DNA from: Streptomyces cavernicola
GTDB taxonomy: Bacteria; Actinomycetota; Actinomycetes; Streptomycetales; Streptomycetaceae
Direction of reading: 5' to 3'
Assembly (NCBI RefSeq): GCF_029968035.1
Contig: NZ_JASCIQ010000005.1
Location: 62,001 to 126,000, forward strand
DNA length: 64,000 nucleotides
The notes beneath the pieces are model-generated. The model had not been told where the DNA came from and did not search any database. It saw only the letters and a program-made list of their open reading frames with translations. The position numbers and the translations under genes were made by a program. This document shows, one piece after another, positions 17,569 through 26,929 of the stretch. Every line of letters starts with the position of its first letter. Positions within the stretch are counted from its first letter, which is position 1.

Positions 17569-18456
17569 ATGAGCCCGAAGGACGTCAAGGACGCCAAAGA
17601 CGCACCGCCGCCGCTGCCGGAACCCCTGCGGGTTCCGGTCGCGGACTCGCACACCCACCTCGACATGCAGGCGGCCACGGTCGCCGAGAGCCTCGCCGAC
17701 GCGGCGTCCGTCGGCGTGACGACCGTGATCCAGGTCGGCTGCGACCTGAAGGGCTCCCGCTGGGCGGCCGAGACGGCCGCGCAGTACGAGGCCGTGCACG
17801 CCACCGTCGCCCTGCACCCCAACGAGGCCCCCCGGATCGTCCTCGGGGACCCCGACGGGTGGTCCCGGCAGGGCGCGCGCGAGCCCGGCGGGGACGCGGC
17901 GCTCGACGAGGCGCTCGCCGAGATCGACAGGCTCGCCGCCCTCCCGCAGGTCAAGGGCGTCGGCGAGACCGGGCTCGACTACTTCCGCACCGGGCCCGAG
18001 GGCAAGGACGCGCAGGAGCGGTCGTTCCGCGCGCACATCGAGATCGCCAAGCGGCACGGCAAGGCCCTCGTCATCCACGACCGCGAGGCGCACGCCGACG
18101 TCCTGCGCGTGCTCAAGGAGGAGGGCGCCCCCGAGCGCACCGTCTTCCACTGCTACTCCGGCGACGCCGCGATGGCCCAACTCTGCGCCGAGCAGGGCTA
18201 CTTCATGTCCTTCGCCGGCAACGTCACCTTCAAGAACGCCCAGCCGCTGCGCGACGCCCTCGACGTGGCGCCCCTCGAACTCGTCCTGGTCGAGACCGAC
18301 GCGCCCTTCCTGACGCCCGCGCCCTACCGCGGTCGGCCTAATGCGCCCTATCTCATTCCGGTCACGCTGCGGGCCATGGCCAAGGTGAAGGGCATCGACG
18401 AGGACGCCCTTGCGGAGGCGGTACGGGACAACACTGCGCGCGCATTTGATTACTGA
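17569..18456 (+). CDS. tatD: TatD family metal-dependent DNase
   Basis: A 295-residue TIM-barrel amidohydrolase-like protein. Metal ligands visible: H28-x-H30 (DSHTHLD), GVGETGLDY, the FHCYSGD histidine, and ETDAPFLTPAPYRG. The family has 3'-5' exonuclease and AP-endonuclease activities in DNA repair and turnover. The ATG has CGGAGG just upstream. A Pro/Lys-rich N-terminal tail of about 25 residues is longer than in E. coli. Confidence 0.94.
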   Translation: MSPKDVKDAKDAPPPLPEPLRVPVADSHTHLDMQAATVAESLADAASVGVTTVIQVGCDLKGSRWAAETAAQYEAVHATVALHPNEAPRIVLGDPDGWSRQGAREPGGDAALDEALAEIDRLAALPQVKGVGETGLDYFRTGPEGKDAQERSFRAHIEIAKRHGKALVIHDREAHADVLRVLKEEGAPERTVFHCYSGDAAMAQLCAEQGYFMSFAGNVTFKNAQPLRDALDVAPLELVLVETDAPFLTPAPYRGRPNAPYLIPVTLRAMAKVKGIDEDALAEAVRDNTARAFDY

Positions 18457-18595
18457 CCGATAACGGGTTGGGTGCCGGAACGCAGGGCAAGGTTGCGACA
18501 CAGTGTGACCGTACGAGTCGGGAGAGTGACGGCCGGCTGCCCGCTCCGCTAGGTTCTGCTCGCCCGAGATCAGGACCGTACTGGAGCGCTTCGTC

Positions 18596-19807
18596 GTGAA
18601 CGTTGATGAATGGCGCGGCTCGACCGTCGCACCGCCACGGGACGCCGCCCCGGCCCCCGCTCCTGCCGGTGGGCGGGCCGAGGCCAGGCGCGCGGCCCGG
18701 CGCAGGCAGAGCGCCGAGCGGCCCGAAGCCCTGCGGCGGCTGCTGCCGCAGGCCCTCGTCGTCGCCTTCCTCGCCGGCGGCACCACCGCGTTCGTCGCCG
18801 AGGACAAGGCCGTCCGGCTCTCCGTCGACGGCGAGCCGCGCACCCTGCACACCTTCGCGGACGACGTCGGCGAGCTCATCGCCGAAGAGGGCCTGGACGT
18901 CGGCGCCCACGACATCGTCGCCCCCGCCCCCGGCGCCCCGCTCGCCAGCGGCGACGAGGTCGTCGTGCGGTACGGCCGGCCCGTCCGCCTCACCCTCGAC
19001 GGGGAGCGCCGCCAGGTGTGGACGACGGCACGCACCGTCGAGGGCGCGCTGCGCGGGCTCGGGGTGCGGGCGGAGGGCGCGTACCTCTCCGTCGACCGCT
19101 CCGCGCGCATCGCCCGCACCGGCCTCGACCTCGACGTGCGCACCGAACGCACCGTGACCGTCATGGCCGACGGCCGCGAGCGCACCCTCCGCACCAACGC
19201 CGCGACCGTGCGCGAGGCCGTAGCCGAGGCCGGGATCTCGCTGCGCGGCCAGGACACCACCTCCGTACCGCCCGACTCGTTCCCGCGCGACGGCCAGACC
19301 CTCACCGTCCTGCGCATCACCGGCAGCCGGGAGGTGCGCGAGGAACCCATCGCCTTCGATGTGCGCCGTACCCAGGACGCCATGCTCTACCGCGGCACCG
19401 AGGTCGTGGAGCGCGCCGGACGCCAGGGCGCGCGCCGCGTCACGTACGAACTGCGCACCGTCAACGGCGTGCGGCAGCGGCCGCGGCGGATCGAGTCCCA
19501 GGTGGTGCGCGCCCCGCAGGCCCAGCACGTGAAGGTCGGCACCCGGCCGCTGCCGACCGGCGTGCAGGGCGCCGACGGGCTCGACTGGAACGCGCTCGCC
19601 CAGTGCGAGTCCGGCGGCCGGCCCGACGCGGTCGACCCCTCGGGCACGTACGGCGGGCTCTACCAGTTCGACACCGGCACCTGGCAGCGCCTCGGCGGGA
19701 GCGGCCGCCCCCAGGACGCACCGGCCGCCGAGCAGACGTACCGCGCGAAGAAGCTGTACGTGCAGCGCGGCGCGAGCCCCTGGCCGCACTGCGGGGCGCG
19801 GCTGTAG
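18596..19807 (+). CDS. rpfB: resuscitation-promoting factor RpfB
   Basis: A 403-residue wall hydrolase. Order: Arg-rich cytoplasmic tail, one hydrophobic helix or uncleaved signal (about 47-66), three DUF348 repeats (about 70-240), a G5 domain (about 245-320) and a C-terminal lysozyme-like Rpf domain. The catalytic Glu is E338 (AQCESGG); C337 and C399 can form the conserved disulphide. Rpf enzymes cleave peptidoglycan to allow spore germination and exit from dormancy. GTG start with GGAG about ten bases upstream. It lies upstream of ksgA-ispE, as in other actinomycetes. Confidence 0.95.
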   Translation: MNVDEWRGSTVAPPRDAAPAPAPAGGRAEARRAARRRQSAERPEALRRLLPQALVVAFLAGGTTAFVAEDKAVRLSVDGEPRTLHTFADDVGELIAEEGLDVGAHDIVAPAPGAPLASGDEVVVRYGRPVRLTLDGERRQVWTTARTVEGALRGLGVRAEGAYLSVDRSARIARTGLDLDVRTERTVTVMADGRERTLRTNAATVREAVAEAGISLRGQDTTSVPPDSFPRDGQTLTVLRITGSREVREEPIAFDVRRTQDAMLYRGTEVVERAGRQGARRVTYELRTVNGVRQRPRRIESQVVRAPQAQHVKVGTRPLPTGVQGADGLDWNALAQCESGGRPDAVDPSGTYGGLYQFDTGTWQRLGGSGRPQDAPAAEQTYRAKKLYVQRGASPWPHCGARL

Positions 19808-19835
19808 CCGGTACGGGCCACGAACGAACCCCCCT

Positions 19836-19841
19836 TACCCT
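19836..19841 (+). promoter_or_regulatory. -10 element of a likely leaderless ksgA transcript
   Basis: TACCCT lies six bases before the GTG of ksgA, and no Shine-Dalgarno is visible between them. A TANNNT box at this distance places the +1 at or next to the start codon, the usual arrangement of leaderless genes in Streptomyces. No clear -35 is seen. Confidence 0.55.
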
Positions 19842-19847
19842 TGTGCG

Positions 19848-20720
19848 GTGAGCAACAGCGCGAGCCCCGACGCCCTCCTCGGCCCGGCCGACATCCGTGA
19901 ACTGGCCGCCGCCCTGGGTGTACGCCCCACCAAGCAGCGCGGCCAGAACTTCGTCATCGACGCCAACACCGTCCGCCGGATCGTCCGCACCGCCGAGGTG
20001 CGCCCCGACGACGTGGTCGTGGAGGTCGGCCCCGGGCTCGGCTCGCTGACGCTCGCGCTCCTGGAGACCGCGGACCGGGTCACGGCCGTCGAGATCGACG
20101 ACGTCCTCGCCGCCGCGCTGCCCGCCACCATCGAGGCCCGGATGCCGCAGCGCGCCGACCGCTTCGCGCTCGTGCACTCCGACGCGATGCTCGTCGACGA
20201 GCTGCCCGGCCCGCCGCCCACCGCGCTCGTCGCGAACCTGCCGTACAACGTGGCCGTGCCCGTCCTCCTGCACATGCTCGCGACGTTCCCGAGCATCGAC
20301 CGCACGCTCGTCATGGTGCAGTCCGAGGTCGCCGACCGCCTCGCCGCCACCCCCGGCTCGAAGGTCTACGGAGTGCCCTCCGTGAAGGCCAACTGGTACG
20401 CGGAGGTCAAGCGCGCCGGCGCCATCGGCCGCAACGTCTTCTGGCCCGCGCCGAACGTGGACAGCGGCCTGGTCTCCCTGGTCCGGCGCACCGAGCCCGT
20501 CGCGACGACCGCCTCCCGCGCGGAGGTCTTCGCCGTCGTCGACGCCGCGTTCGCCCAGCGCCGCAAGACCCTGCGCGCCGCCCTCGCCGGCTGGGCCGGT
20601 TCGGCCGCAGCGGCCGAGGCCGCGCTCGTCGCCGCCGGGGTCTCCCCGCAGGCGCGCGGCGAGGCCCTCACCGTCGAGCAGTTCGCGAAGATCGCCGAGA
20701 ACAAGGGGGCCGGGCAGTGA
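19848..20720 (+). CDS. rsmA: 16S rRNA dimethyladenosine transferase KsgA
   Basis: A 290-residue KsgA/Dim1 enzyme that dimethylates A1518 and A1519 of 16S rRNA with [28 protein letters not shown] (SAM loop) and the catalytic NLPYN are present. The GTG start appears leaderless. The last four bases overlap the ispE start (GTGA). Loss in other bacteria gives kasugamycin resistance (known). Confidence 0.97.
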   Translation: MSNSASPDALLGPADIRELAAALGVRPTKQRGQNFVIDANTVRRIVRTAEVRPDDVVVEVGPGLGSLTLALLETADRVTAVEIDDVLAAALPATIEARMPQRADRFALVHSDAMLVDELPGPPPTALVANLPYNVAVPVLLHMLATFPSIDRTLVMVQSEVADRLAATPGSKVYGVPSVKANWYAEVKRAGAIGRNVFWPAPNVDSGLVSLVRRTEPVATTASRAEVFAVVDAAFAQRRKTLRAALAGWAGSAAAAEAALVAAGVSPQARGEALTVEQFAKIAENKGAGQ

Positions 20721-21622
20721 GTGTGACGGTACGCGTACCCGCGAAGGTCAACGTCCAGCTGGCGGTCGGCGGCGCCCGGCCCGACGGCTTCCACGACCTG
20801 GCCAACGTGTTCCTGGCGGTCGGCCTGTACGACGAGGTCACGGCGACCCCCGCCGACTCGTTGCGGGTGACGTGCTCGGGCCCGGACGCGGCTCAAGTCC
20901 CGCTGGACGCGAGCAACTTGGCGGCGCGCGCGGCGCTTGCGCTGGGGGAGCGGTACGGGGTTCCGGCCGACGTACATCTGCACATCGCCAAGGACATCCC
21001 CGTCGCCGGCGGTATGGCGGGCGGCAGCGCGGACGCGGCGGGCGCGCTGGTCGCCTGCGACGCGCTGTGGGGTACGAACGCATCCCGTGCCGAACTCCTC
21101 GACATCTGCGCCGAGTTGGGCAGCGACGTGCCGTTCAGCCTGGTCGGCGGGGCGGCGCTCGGCGTCGGGCGCGGCGAGCGGCTCACCGAGCTCGCGGTCG
21201 GCGGCACCTTCCACTGGGTCTTCGCGGTGGCCGACGGCGGGCTGTCCACGCCGGCCGTGTACCGCGAGTCCGACCGCATGTGGGAGGGCCACGACGTCCC
21301 CGCCCCCGAAGCCTCGCCCGCGCTCATCGAAGCCCTGCGCGCCGGGGACGCGGAGGCGCTCGCCGGGGTGCTGAGCAACGACCTGGAGCCGGCCGCGCTC
21401 TCCCTCTTCCCCGCGCTCGAGTCGACGCTCACGGCGGGCCTGGACGCGGGCGCCCTTGCCGCCCTGGTCTCCGGCTCGGGTCCGACGACGGCGTTCCTCG
21501 CGGCGGATGCGGGGTCGGCGGAGGGGGTTGCGGAGGCCCTGCGCAAGTCCGGTACCTGTCGCGCGGCGCGCGTGGCCTCGTCCCCGGCCCCGGGTGCGAC
21601 GCTCACCTCTCCTACGAGCTAG
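20717..21622 (+). CDS. ispE: 4-diphosphocytidyl-2-C-methyl-D-erythritol kinase IspE
   Basis: A 301-residue GHMP kinase of the MEP isoprenoid pathway. [11 protein letters not shown] at the start, [17 protein letters not shown] as the ATP loop and [10 protein letters not shown] near the end are diagnostic. The GTG overlaps the ksgA stop by four bases, so it is translationally coupled. The gene ends against repeat island B. Confidence 0.96.
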   Translation: MSVTVRVPAKVNVQLAVGGARPDGFHDLANVFLAVGLYDEVTATPADSLRVTCSGPDAAQVPLDASNLAARAALALGERYGVPADVHLHIAKDIPVAGGMAGGSADAAGALVACDALWGTNASRAELLDICAELGSDVPFSLVGGAALGVGRGERLTELAVGGTFHWVFAVADGGLSTPAVYRESDRMWEGHDVPAPEASPALIEALRAGDAEALAGVLSNDLEPAALSLFPALESTLTAGLDAGALAALVSGSGPTTAFLAADAGSAEGVAEALRKSGTCRAARVASSPAPGATLTSPTS

Positions 21623-21639
21623 CCCCTGTATGTCGGGGC

Positions 21640-22345
21640 TCCGCCCCGCCAGTCCCTGCCCGAGGCTGCCGCCCCCGGACCCGACCTCGGGGCTCCGCCC
21701 CGCCCCCAGCCGTCGTTCGCCTGCCCCACCGTCGTGGCTGATCGCGCAGTTCCCCGCGCCCCTTTCGGGTCCGGGGGCTTCGCCCCTGGCCCCGCCCCCG
21801 GCTTGTCGTTCGTCTGCCCCGCCGCGGTGGCTGGTCGCGCAGTTCCCCGCGCCCCTGTCGGGGCTTCGCCCCGCCCCCAGCTGTCGTTCGTCTGCCGCGC
21901 CGTCGTGGCTGGTCGCGCAGTTCCCCGCGCCCCTTTCGGGTCCGGGGGCTTCGCCCCTGGCCCCGCCCCCGGCTTGTCGTTCGTCTGCCGCGCCGTCGTG
22001 GCTGGTCGCGCAGTTCCCCGCGCCCCTTTCGGGGCTCCGCCCCGCCACCAGCTGTCGTTCGTCTGTCGCGCTGTGGTGGTTGGTCGCGCAGTTCCCTGCG
22101 CTTCTGTCGGGGCTTCGCTCCGTTCCCGCCGTCGTGGCCGGTCGTGCCTACGCGGCGGAGCCGCAGATGTCACAGCCCCTGCTGGGGGTGAATTCAGCCC
22201 CTCCGGCGTTTGAGCAGCGGGGTCCGGGGCGGAGCCCCGTGGTGGGGTTCAGGGGCGGCAGCCCCGGGGAGCGGGGGTCCGGGGGTGCAGCCCCCGTGGC
22301 CGTCCGCCAGGACTTTCGGGAAGGGGCGGGGTGGGGAAGGAAGAA
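21640..22345. repeat. composite intergenic repeat island B, tandem cores
   Basis: The core module (TGGTCGCGCAGTTCCCCGCG) occurs five times, starting at TGG positions 21735, 21828, 21906, 21999 and 22077. Spacing alternates 93, 78, 93, 78 bases, so two 171-bp doublets are tandemly repeated. A decayed sixth copy begins near 22131 and runs into GCGGCGGAGCCGCAGATG-type sequence (about 22150), also found in island E. The CTCCGGCGTTTGAGCAG module follows (about 22200) and the island ends with GTCCGCCAGGACTTTCGGGA at 22304-22323. No gene is credible within. It separates ispE from the ABC-F gene. Confidence 0.88.
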
Positions 22346-22414
22346 GGGGCCCCCGGGCAACGGTGCCGAACGGACTACGCTGGGACGTCGACCCGAACGC
22401 ACCCCAGGAGTGAA

Positions 22415-24235
22415 ATGGCAGTCAACCTCGTCAATGTCGAGGCAGTCAGCAAGGTGTACGGCACCCGTGCCCTGCTCGACGCAGTCTCCCTCGGCGTCTC
22501 CGAGGGCGACCGCATCGGCGTCGTGGGCCGCAACGGCGACGGCAAGACCACCCTCATCCGGATGCTCGCCAAGCTGGAGGAGGCCGACACCGGCAGGGTC
22601 ACGCACAGCGGCGGCCTGCGCCTCGGCGTCCTCACACAGCACGACTCCCTCGACCCCGAGGCCACCGTCCGGCACGAGGTCATCGGCGACATGGCCGACC
22701 ACGAGTGGGCGGGCGACGCCAAGGTCAGGGACGTACTGACCGGCCTCTTCGGCGGCCTCGACCTGCCCGGCTTCGAGAAGGGCCTCGACACGGTCATCGG
22801 CCCGCTCTCCGGCGGCGAGCGCCGCCGTATCGCGCTGGCCAAGCTGCTCATCGCCGAGCAGGACCTGATCGTCCTCGACGAGCCCACCAACCACCTGGAC
22901 GTGGAGGGCATCGCCTGGCTCGCCGGGCATCTGCGCGAGCGCCGCTCCGCGCTCGTCTGCGTCACCCACGACCGCTGGTTCCTCGACCAGGTCTGCACCC
23001 GCATGTGGGACGTGCAGCGCGGCGACGTCTTCGAGTACGAGGGCGGCTACAGCGACTACGTCTTCGCGCGGGCCGAGCGCGAGCGGATCGCCGCCACCGA
23101 GGAGGCCAAGCGGCAGAACCTGATGCGCAAGGAGCTGGCCTGGCTGCGGCGCGGAGCCCCCGCCCGTACGTCCAAGCCGCGCTACCGCATCGAGGCCGCC
23201 AACGAGCTGATCGCCGATGTGCCGCCGCCGCGCGACACCTCCGAGCTGATGAAGTTCGCGAGCGCCCGGCTCGGCAAGACGGTCTTCGACCTGGAGGACG
23301 TGACCGTACAGGCCGGCCCGAAGGTGCTGCTCAAGCACCTGACCTGGCAGCTCGGCCCCGGTGACCGCATCGGCCTGGTCGGTGTGAACGGCGCGGGCAA
23401 GACCTCGCTGCTGCGCGCGCTCGCGGCGGCCGCCCGCAGCCAGGGCGAGGAGCAGCCCGCGGCGGGCAAGGTCGTCGTCGGCAAGACCGTGAAGCTGGCC
23501 TATCTCTCCCAGGAGGTCGGCGAGTTGGACCCGACCTGGCGGGTGCTGCAGGCCGTGCAGCAGGTCAAGGACCGGGTCGACCTCGGCAAGGGCCGGGAGC
23601 TGACCGCGGGCCAGCTGTGCGAGCAGTTCGGCTTCGGCAAGGAGAAGCAGTGGACGCCCGTGGGCGACCTGTCGGGCGGTGAGCGGCGGCGGCTGCAGAT
23701 CCTCCGGCTCCTGATGGACGAGCCGAACGTCCTGTTCCTCGACGAGCCCACCAACGACCTCGACATCGAGACGCTGACGCAGCTGGAGGACGTTCTCGAC
23801 GGCTGGCCCGGCTCGATGGTGGTCATCTCGCACGACCGTTTCTTCATCGAGCGCACCACGGACAAGGTGTTCGCCCTGCTCGGCGACGGCGCGCTGCGGA
23901 TGCTGCCGCGCGGCATCGACGAGTACCTGGAGCGCAGGCACCGCATGGAGGAGGCCGTCGCCGCCGCGGCGACCCCGGCCGCGTCCGCGCCGCAGAGCGG
24001 CACGGCGCCGGCGAAGTCCTCGGCGGACGCCCGTGCCGCGAAGAAGGAACTGCAGAAGATCGAGCGCCAACTGGACAAGATCTCCGAAAAGGAGACGAAG
24101 CTCCACGCGCAGATCGCCGAGAACGCCACGGACTTCGGCCGCGTCGCTCAACTCGACGCCGAGCTGCGCGAACTCGTCGGCGAGCGCGAAGAGTTGGAGA
24201 TGCGCTGGCTGGAACTGGCCGAGGACGCGGGCTGA
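22415..24235 (+). CDS. ABC-F family ATP-binding protein
   Basis: A 606-residue soluble protein with two ABC ATPase domains and no membrane helices. Walker A motifs GRNGDGKTT and GVNGAGKTS, two LSGGERRR signatures and DEPTNHLD/DEPTNDLD Walker B motifs are visible. The interdomain linker and a C-terminal coiled coil (about 545-600, Lys/Glu-rich) resemble Uup/EttA-type translation factors. ABC-F proteins act on ribosomes to relieve stalling or give ribosomal antibiotic protection; which one applies here is not known. CCAGGAG lies just upstream of the ATG. Confidence 0.93.
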   Translation: MAVNLVNVEAVSKVYGTRALLDAVSLGVSEGDRIGVVGRNGDGKTTLIRMLAKLEEADTGRVTHSGGLRLGVLTQHDSLDPEATVRHEVIGDMADHEWAGDAKVRDVLTGLFGGLDLPGFEKGLDTVIGPLSGGERRRIALAKLLIAEQDLIVLDEPTNHLDVEGIAWLAGHLRERRSALVCVTHDRWFLDQVCTRMWDVQRGDVFEYEGGYSDYVFARAERERIAATEEAKRQNLMRKELAWLRRGAPARTSKPRYRIEAANELIADVPPPRDTSELMKFASARLGKTVFDLEDVTVQAGPKVLLKHLTWQLGPGDRIGLVGVNGAGKTSLLRALAAAARSQGEEQPAAGKVVVGKTVKLAYLSQEVGELDPTWRVLQAVQQVKDRVDLGKGRELTAGQLCEQFGFGKEKQWTPVGDLSGGERRRLQILRLLMDEPNVLFLDEPTNDLDIETLTQLEDVLDGWPGSMVVISHDRFFIERTTDKVFALLGDGALRMLPRGIDEYLERRHRMEEAVAAAATPAASAPQSGTAPAKSSADARAAKKELQKIERQLDKISEKETKLHAQIAENATDFGRVAQLDAELRELVGEREELEMRWLELAEDAG

Positions 24236-24317
24236 TTGCGCAGTCGATCACTTTGCTAGGGTTCGCGTAACGCCCTTTGTTTCATGGGGCGTTCGAGACC
24301 AGATTGACGGGGGAAAC

Positions 24318-24743
24318 ATGATCAAGCTGCGTCACGCACTACTCGCGTCCGGCGTCGCTGCAGGAGTTCTGTTCGCCGGAGCGGCGCCCAGCCACGCTCA
24401 GGAGGCCGGTGCCAGCACGAGTGTCAACTCGGCCGCCCGAGCTGCGGTCGGGTGGGACTGGTACACGAAGAACAAGATCGTGAACGTGGACCTGGCAGTC
24501 GACGACACCAAAGCGGACGGGCATCGGGCGTACGCCCGGCTGGTCACCAAGACGCGTGGGGGCACGGTGGTGCGGTACTCCAAGCGCTGGGTCACCGGTG
24601 GCGCCGGTGACGGTAACCACTACAACAACCTGCAGGCCAGCGACAGCCGGGGAATCGCTGCCGCGACCATCGAAGTGTGCATCGACGACGCGGGCGCCGA
24701 CACCTGCGAGTTGGCCGGCTGGAAGTACAACGAGATCGGTTAG
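24318..24743 (+). CDS. small secreted protein of unknown function
   Basis: A 141-residue protein with a clear Sec signal peptide: KLRH then a hydrophobic core and AxA cleavage (PSHAQ) near residue 27. The mature part is about 114 residues, beta-rich, with two cysteines near the end (C120 and C128 by approximate count) that may pair. GGGGGAAAC precedes the ATG. I recognise no family. It has its own intergenic regions on both sides and probably its own promoter. Confidence 0.88.
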   Translation: MIKLRHALLASGVAAGVLFAGAAPSHAQEAGASTSVNSAARAAVGWDWYTKNKIVNVDLAVDDTKADGHRAYARLVTKTRGGTVVRYSKRWVTGGAGDGNHYNNLQASDSRGIAAATIEVCIDDAGADTCELAGWKYNEIG

Positions 24744-24976
24744 TAGCCGCGCGGCTGTGCCGTAACGAGTGCATCACGGGCCGGTCCTCCCTTGGGAACA
24801 AGGGGGCGACCGGCGCCGCCGTGTGTCCATGGGCAGTGGTAAAAAGAAGCCCCGCTCGACAGACATACAGATACGGGGACAATGCCCGATTCGCTCCTTT
24901 CCGGGGGGATTTGACCAACGGAATTGCGGGGGAGGTCGGTCGGGCTGCGGGACCCGTGTGAAGAGGTACACCGCTG

Positions 24977-26803
24977 ATGAGTCAGCCGCCGCAGCCGCCC
25001 GGTGGTGCCGGGGCACCGCAGGACCCTCAGCAGGGGATGTCCAAGGCGCCCGGTCAGCCGCCGCAGACACCTCCGGTGCCTCCCGCTCCGCCGTCCGCGC
25101 CGCCCGCCACCCCGCCGCCCGCGCCGCCGCCCGCGGCTCCTCCGGTCGCGCCGCCGCCCGCACAGCCCGGGTACGGCTACCCGCAGCCCGGCCAGCCGGC
25201 CGCCGACAACCCGTACGCCCAGGCGCAGCCGGGTCCGTACGGTCAGCCGGGGCAGCCCGGAGCCCCCGGCGCTCCCGGGCAGGCGCCGTACGGATACCCG
25301 CAGCAGCCGCAGTACCCGGGGGCGCCCGCGCCCGGCATGCCCGGCGGCCCCGGAGGCCCCGGCGGCTCGGGCAACCCGTTCAAGGGCAAGCCCGCCGTCG
25401 TCATCGGTGCGGCCCTCGCCGCGGTCCTCGTGATCGGCGGCGGCGTCTGGTTCGCCACCAGCGGTGACGAGGAGCCGAAGAAGAAGCAGCCCATCGCCAA
25501 GGGCGGCGGCGACAACAAGCCGACCGACGCAGGCGAGGAGACCGCGGGCAGCCGCGACGGCGGCGAGGACGACCTCAACTCCGGCCGCAAGCCCGGCGAG
25601 GCGAAGGCCTGGGTGGCCAAGAACGATCTCGACACCCCGCGCAACGGCGCCGAGCTCATGAACATCTGGACCGTGGGCGACCACGTCATCCAGGCCGGGT
25701 ACAAGGAGGTCACCGCCTTCAAGACGAGCGACGGCAGCAAGGCCTGGAGCGTCAAGCTGCCGCACGCCGTGTGCGACACCCCGCCCCGCCCCTCCGAGGA
25801 CGGCATGGTCGTCGTGGCCCACAAGGACACGGACAGCCAGGAGAAGAGCAAGTGCAACCAGCTCCAGATGATCGACCTCAACACGGGTGAGAAGGGCTGG
25901 CAGAAGAAGACCGAGACGGGCGGCCTCTTCGACTCGACCGTCACGCTCGACCTGGAGATCGCCGGCGAGAACGTGATGGTGGCCCGCTCCCAGTCGGGCA
26001 GCGCGTACAGCCTGAAGGACGGCAAGGAGCAGTACACCCTGAAGAAGGACCGGGGCTGCTTCCCCAACTCCTTCGCCGCCGACGGGGATTCGGTGCTCGC
26101 CGTCGACTCCTGCCTGGCCCAGCCGGACAAGAACGAGCAGCTCAAGTCGATCGACCCGCAGACCGGCAAGGTCAAGTGGCGCTTCATGACGCCCAAGGGC
26201 TTCCAGGTGCAGAAGGTCTACTCGGTCAAGCCGCTCGTCGTCTCCCTGGTCAACCGGGACGACAAGTCCTGGAACATCGTCGCGTTCAAGGACAACGGCA
26301 AGGTCCGCTCGCAGCTCGACGGCGGCAAGGACTCGTTCACGCAGCGCTGCGGCATGTCCATCCTGGAGAAGGAGCTGCAGAGCTGCCAGGGCATGGTCGC
26401 CACCGACGACCTCTTCTTCATGGCCACCGAGACGAAGAAGTCCGGCGACTACGACCGCAGCAACGAGATCATCGCGTTCGACCTCGACAGCGGAAAGCCC
26501 AAGTGGCGCGGCGAGACCGAGGACCCGCGCTCGCTGCTCCCGCTCGCCGCGGACGACTCCGGCAACCTGATCGCGTACGTCGAGCCGACCTTCGACAAGG
26601 CCGGCCAGACCGTGCGGTTCGGCCCCGAAGGCGGCAAGCCGAAGGTGCTCCTGCAGCACCCGGAGACCACGGCGAGCGTCGAGAACTCCGTGGTCGGCAT
26701 GGGGCAGATGGCCTACGCGGACGGCCGTCTCTACGCCACGTCCTCGCGGCTCATGGGTCGTGACGGCGACGAGGAGCCCCGCATGCTGTCCTTCGGCGAG
26801 TAA
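24977..26803 (+). CDS. membrane-anchored PQQ-type beta-propeller protein A
   Basis: A 608-residue protein: a Pro/Gly/Gln-rich N-terminal tail (about 1-135), one membrane helix (about 137-160, VVIGAALAAVLVIGGGVWF), a charged linker and a beta-propeller of PQQ-like repeats (about 210-605; segments such as SDGSKAWSVKL and DSGKPKWRGE). The topology suggests a cytoplasmic disordered tail and an extracytoplasmic propeller. No PQQ cofactor residues can be claimed. GAAGAGG lies upstream. It is followed by a paralogue, so the pair arose by duplication. Function unknown; scaffolding or ligand sensing is possible. Confidence 0.87.
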   Translation: MSQPPQPPGGAGAPQDPQQGMSKAPGQPPQTPPVPPAPPSAPPATPPPAPPPAAPPVAPPPAQPGYGYPQPGQPAADNPYAQAQPGPYGQPGQPGAPGAPGQAPYGYPQQPQYPGAPAPGMPGGPGGPGGSGNPFKGKPAVVIGAALAAVLVIGGGVWFATSGDEEPKKKQPIAKGGGDNKPTDAGEETAGSRDGGEDDLNSGRKPGEAKAWVAKNDLDTPRNGAELMNIWTVGDHVIQAGYKEVTAFKTSDGSKAWSVKLPHAVCDTPPRPSEDGMVVVAHKDTDSQEKSKCNQLQMIDLNTGEKGWQKKTETGGLFDSTVTLDLEIAGENVMVARSQSGSAYSLKDGKEQYTLKKDRGCFPNSFAADGDSVLAVDSCLAQPDKNEQLKSIDPQTGKVKWRFMTPKGFQVQKVYSVKPLVVSLVNRDDKSWNIVAFKDNGKVRSQLDGGKDSFTQRCGMSILEKELQSCQGMVATDDLFFMATETKKSGDYDRSNEIIAFDLDSGKPKWRGETEDPRSLLPLAADDSGNLIAYVEPTFDKAGQTVRFGPEGGKPKVLLQHPETTASVENSVVGMGQMAYADGRLYATSSRLMGRDGDEEPRMLSFGE

Positions 26804-26810
26804 GTCCCCA

Positions 26811-26864
26811 GGGGCGTCCCCCGAGTTCCGCGAGCCCACCGCTCGCGGACCGGCGGGACGCCCT
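26811..26864 (+). terminator. hairpin between propeller paralogues
   Basis: A nested inverted repeat begins eight bases after the stop. The inner arms 26827-26835 and 26841-26849 are perfect (TCCGCGAGC/GCTCGCGGA); the outer arms 26811-26820 and 26855-26864 pair with one mismatch. It should reduce read-through into the second gene. Confidence 0.75.
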
Positions 26865-26929
26865 CTGGCCGTTTGTACGCCCGGCCCGTCCCCCCGGCCC
26901 GTCCCCCAGTCAGACAGGTAGAAGAAACG

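Noticed and set aside
21735..22115. CRISPR-like regular repeats
   Set aside because: Repeats are long, GC-rich and degenerate, the intervening DNA is itself repeated, spacing alternates 93/78, and no cas gene is present.
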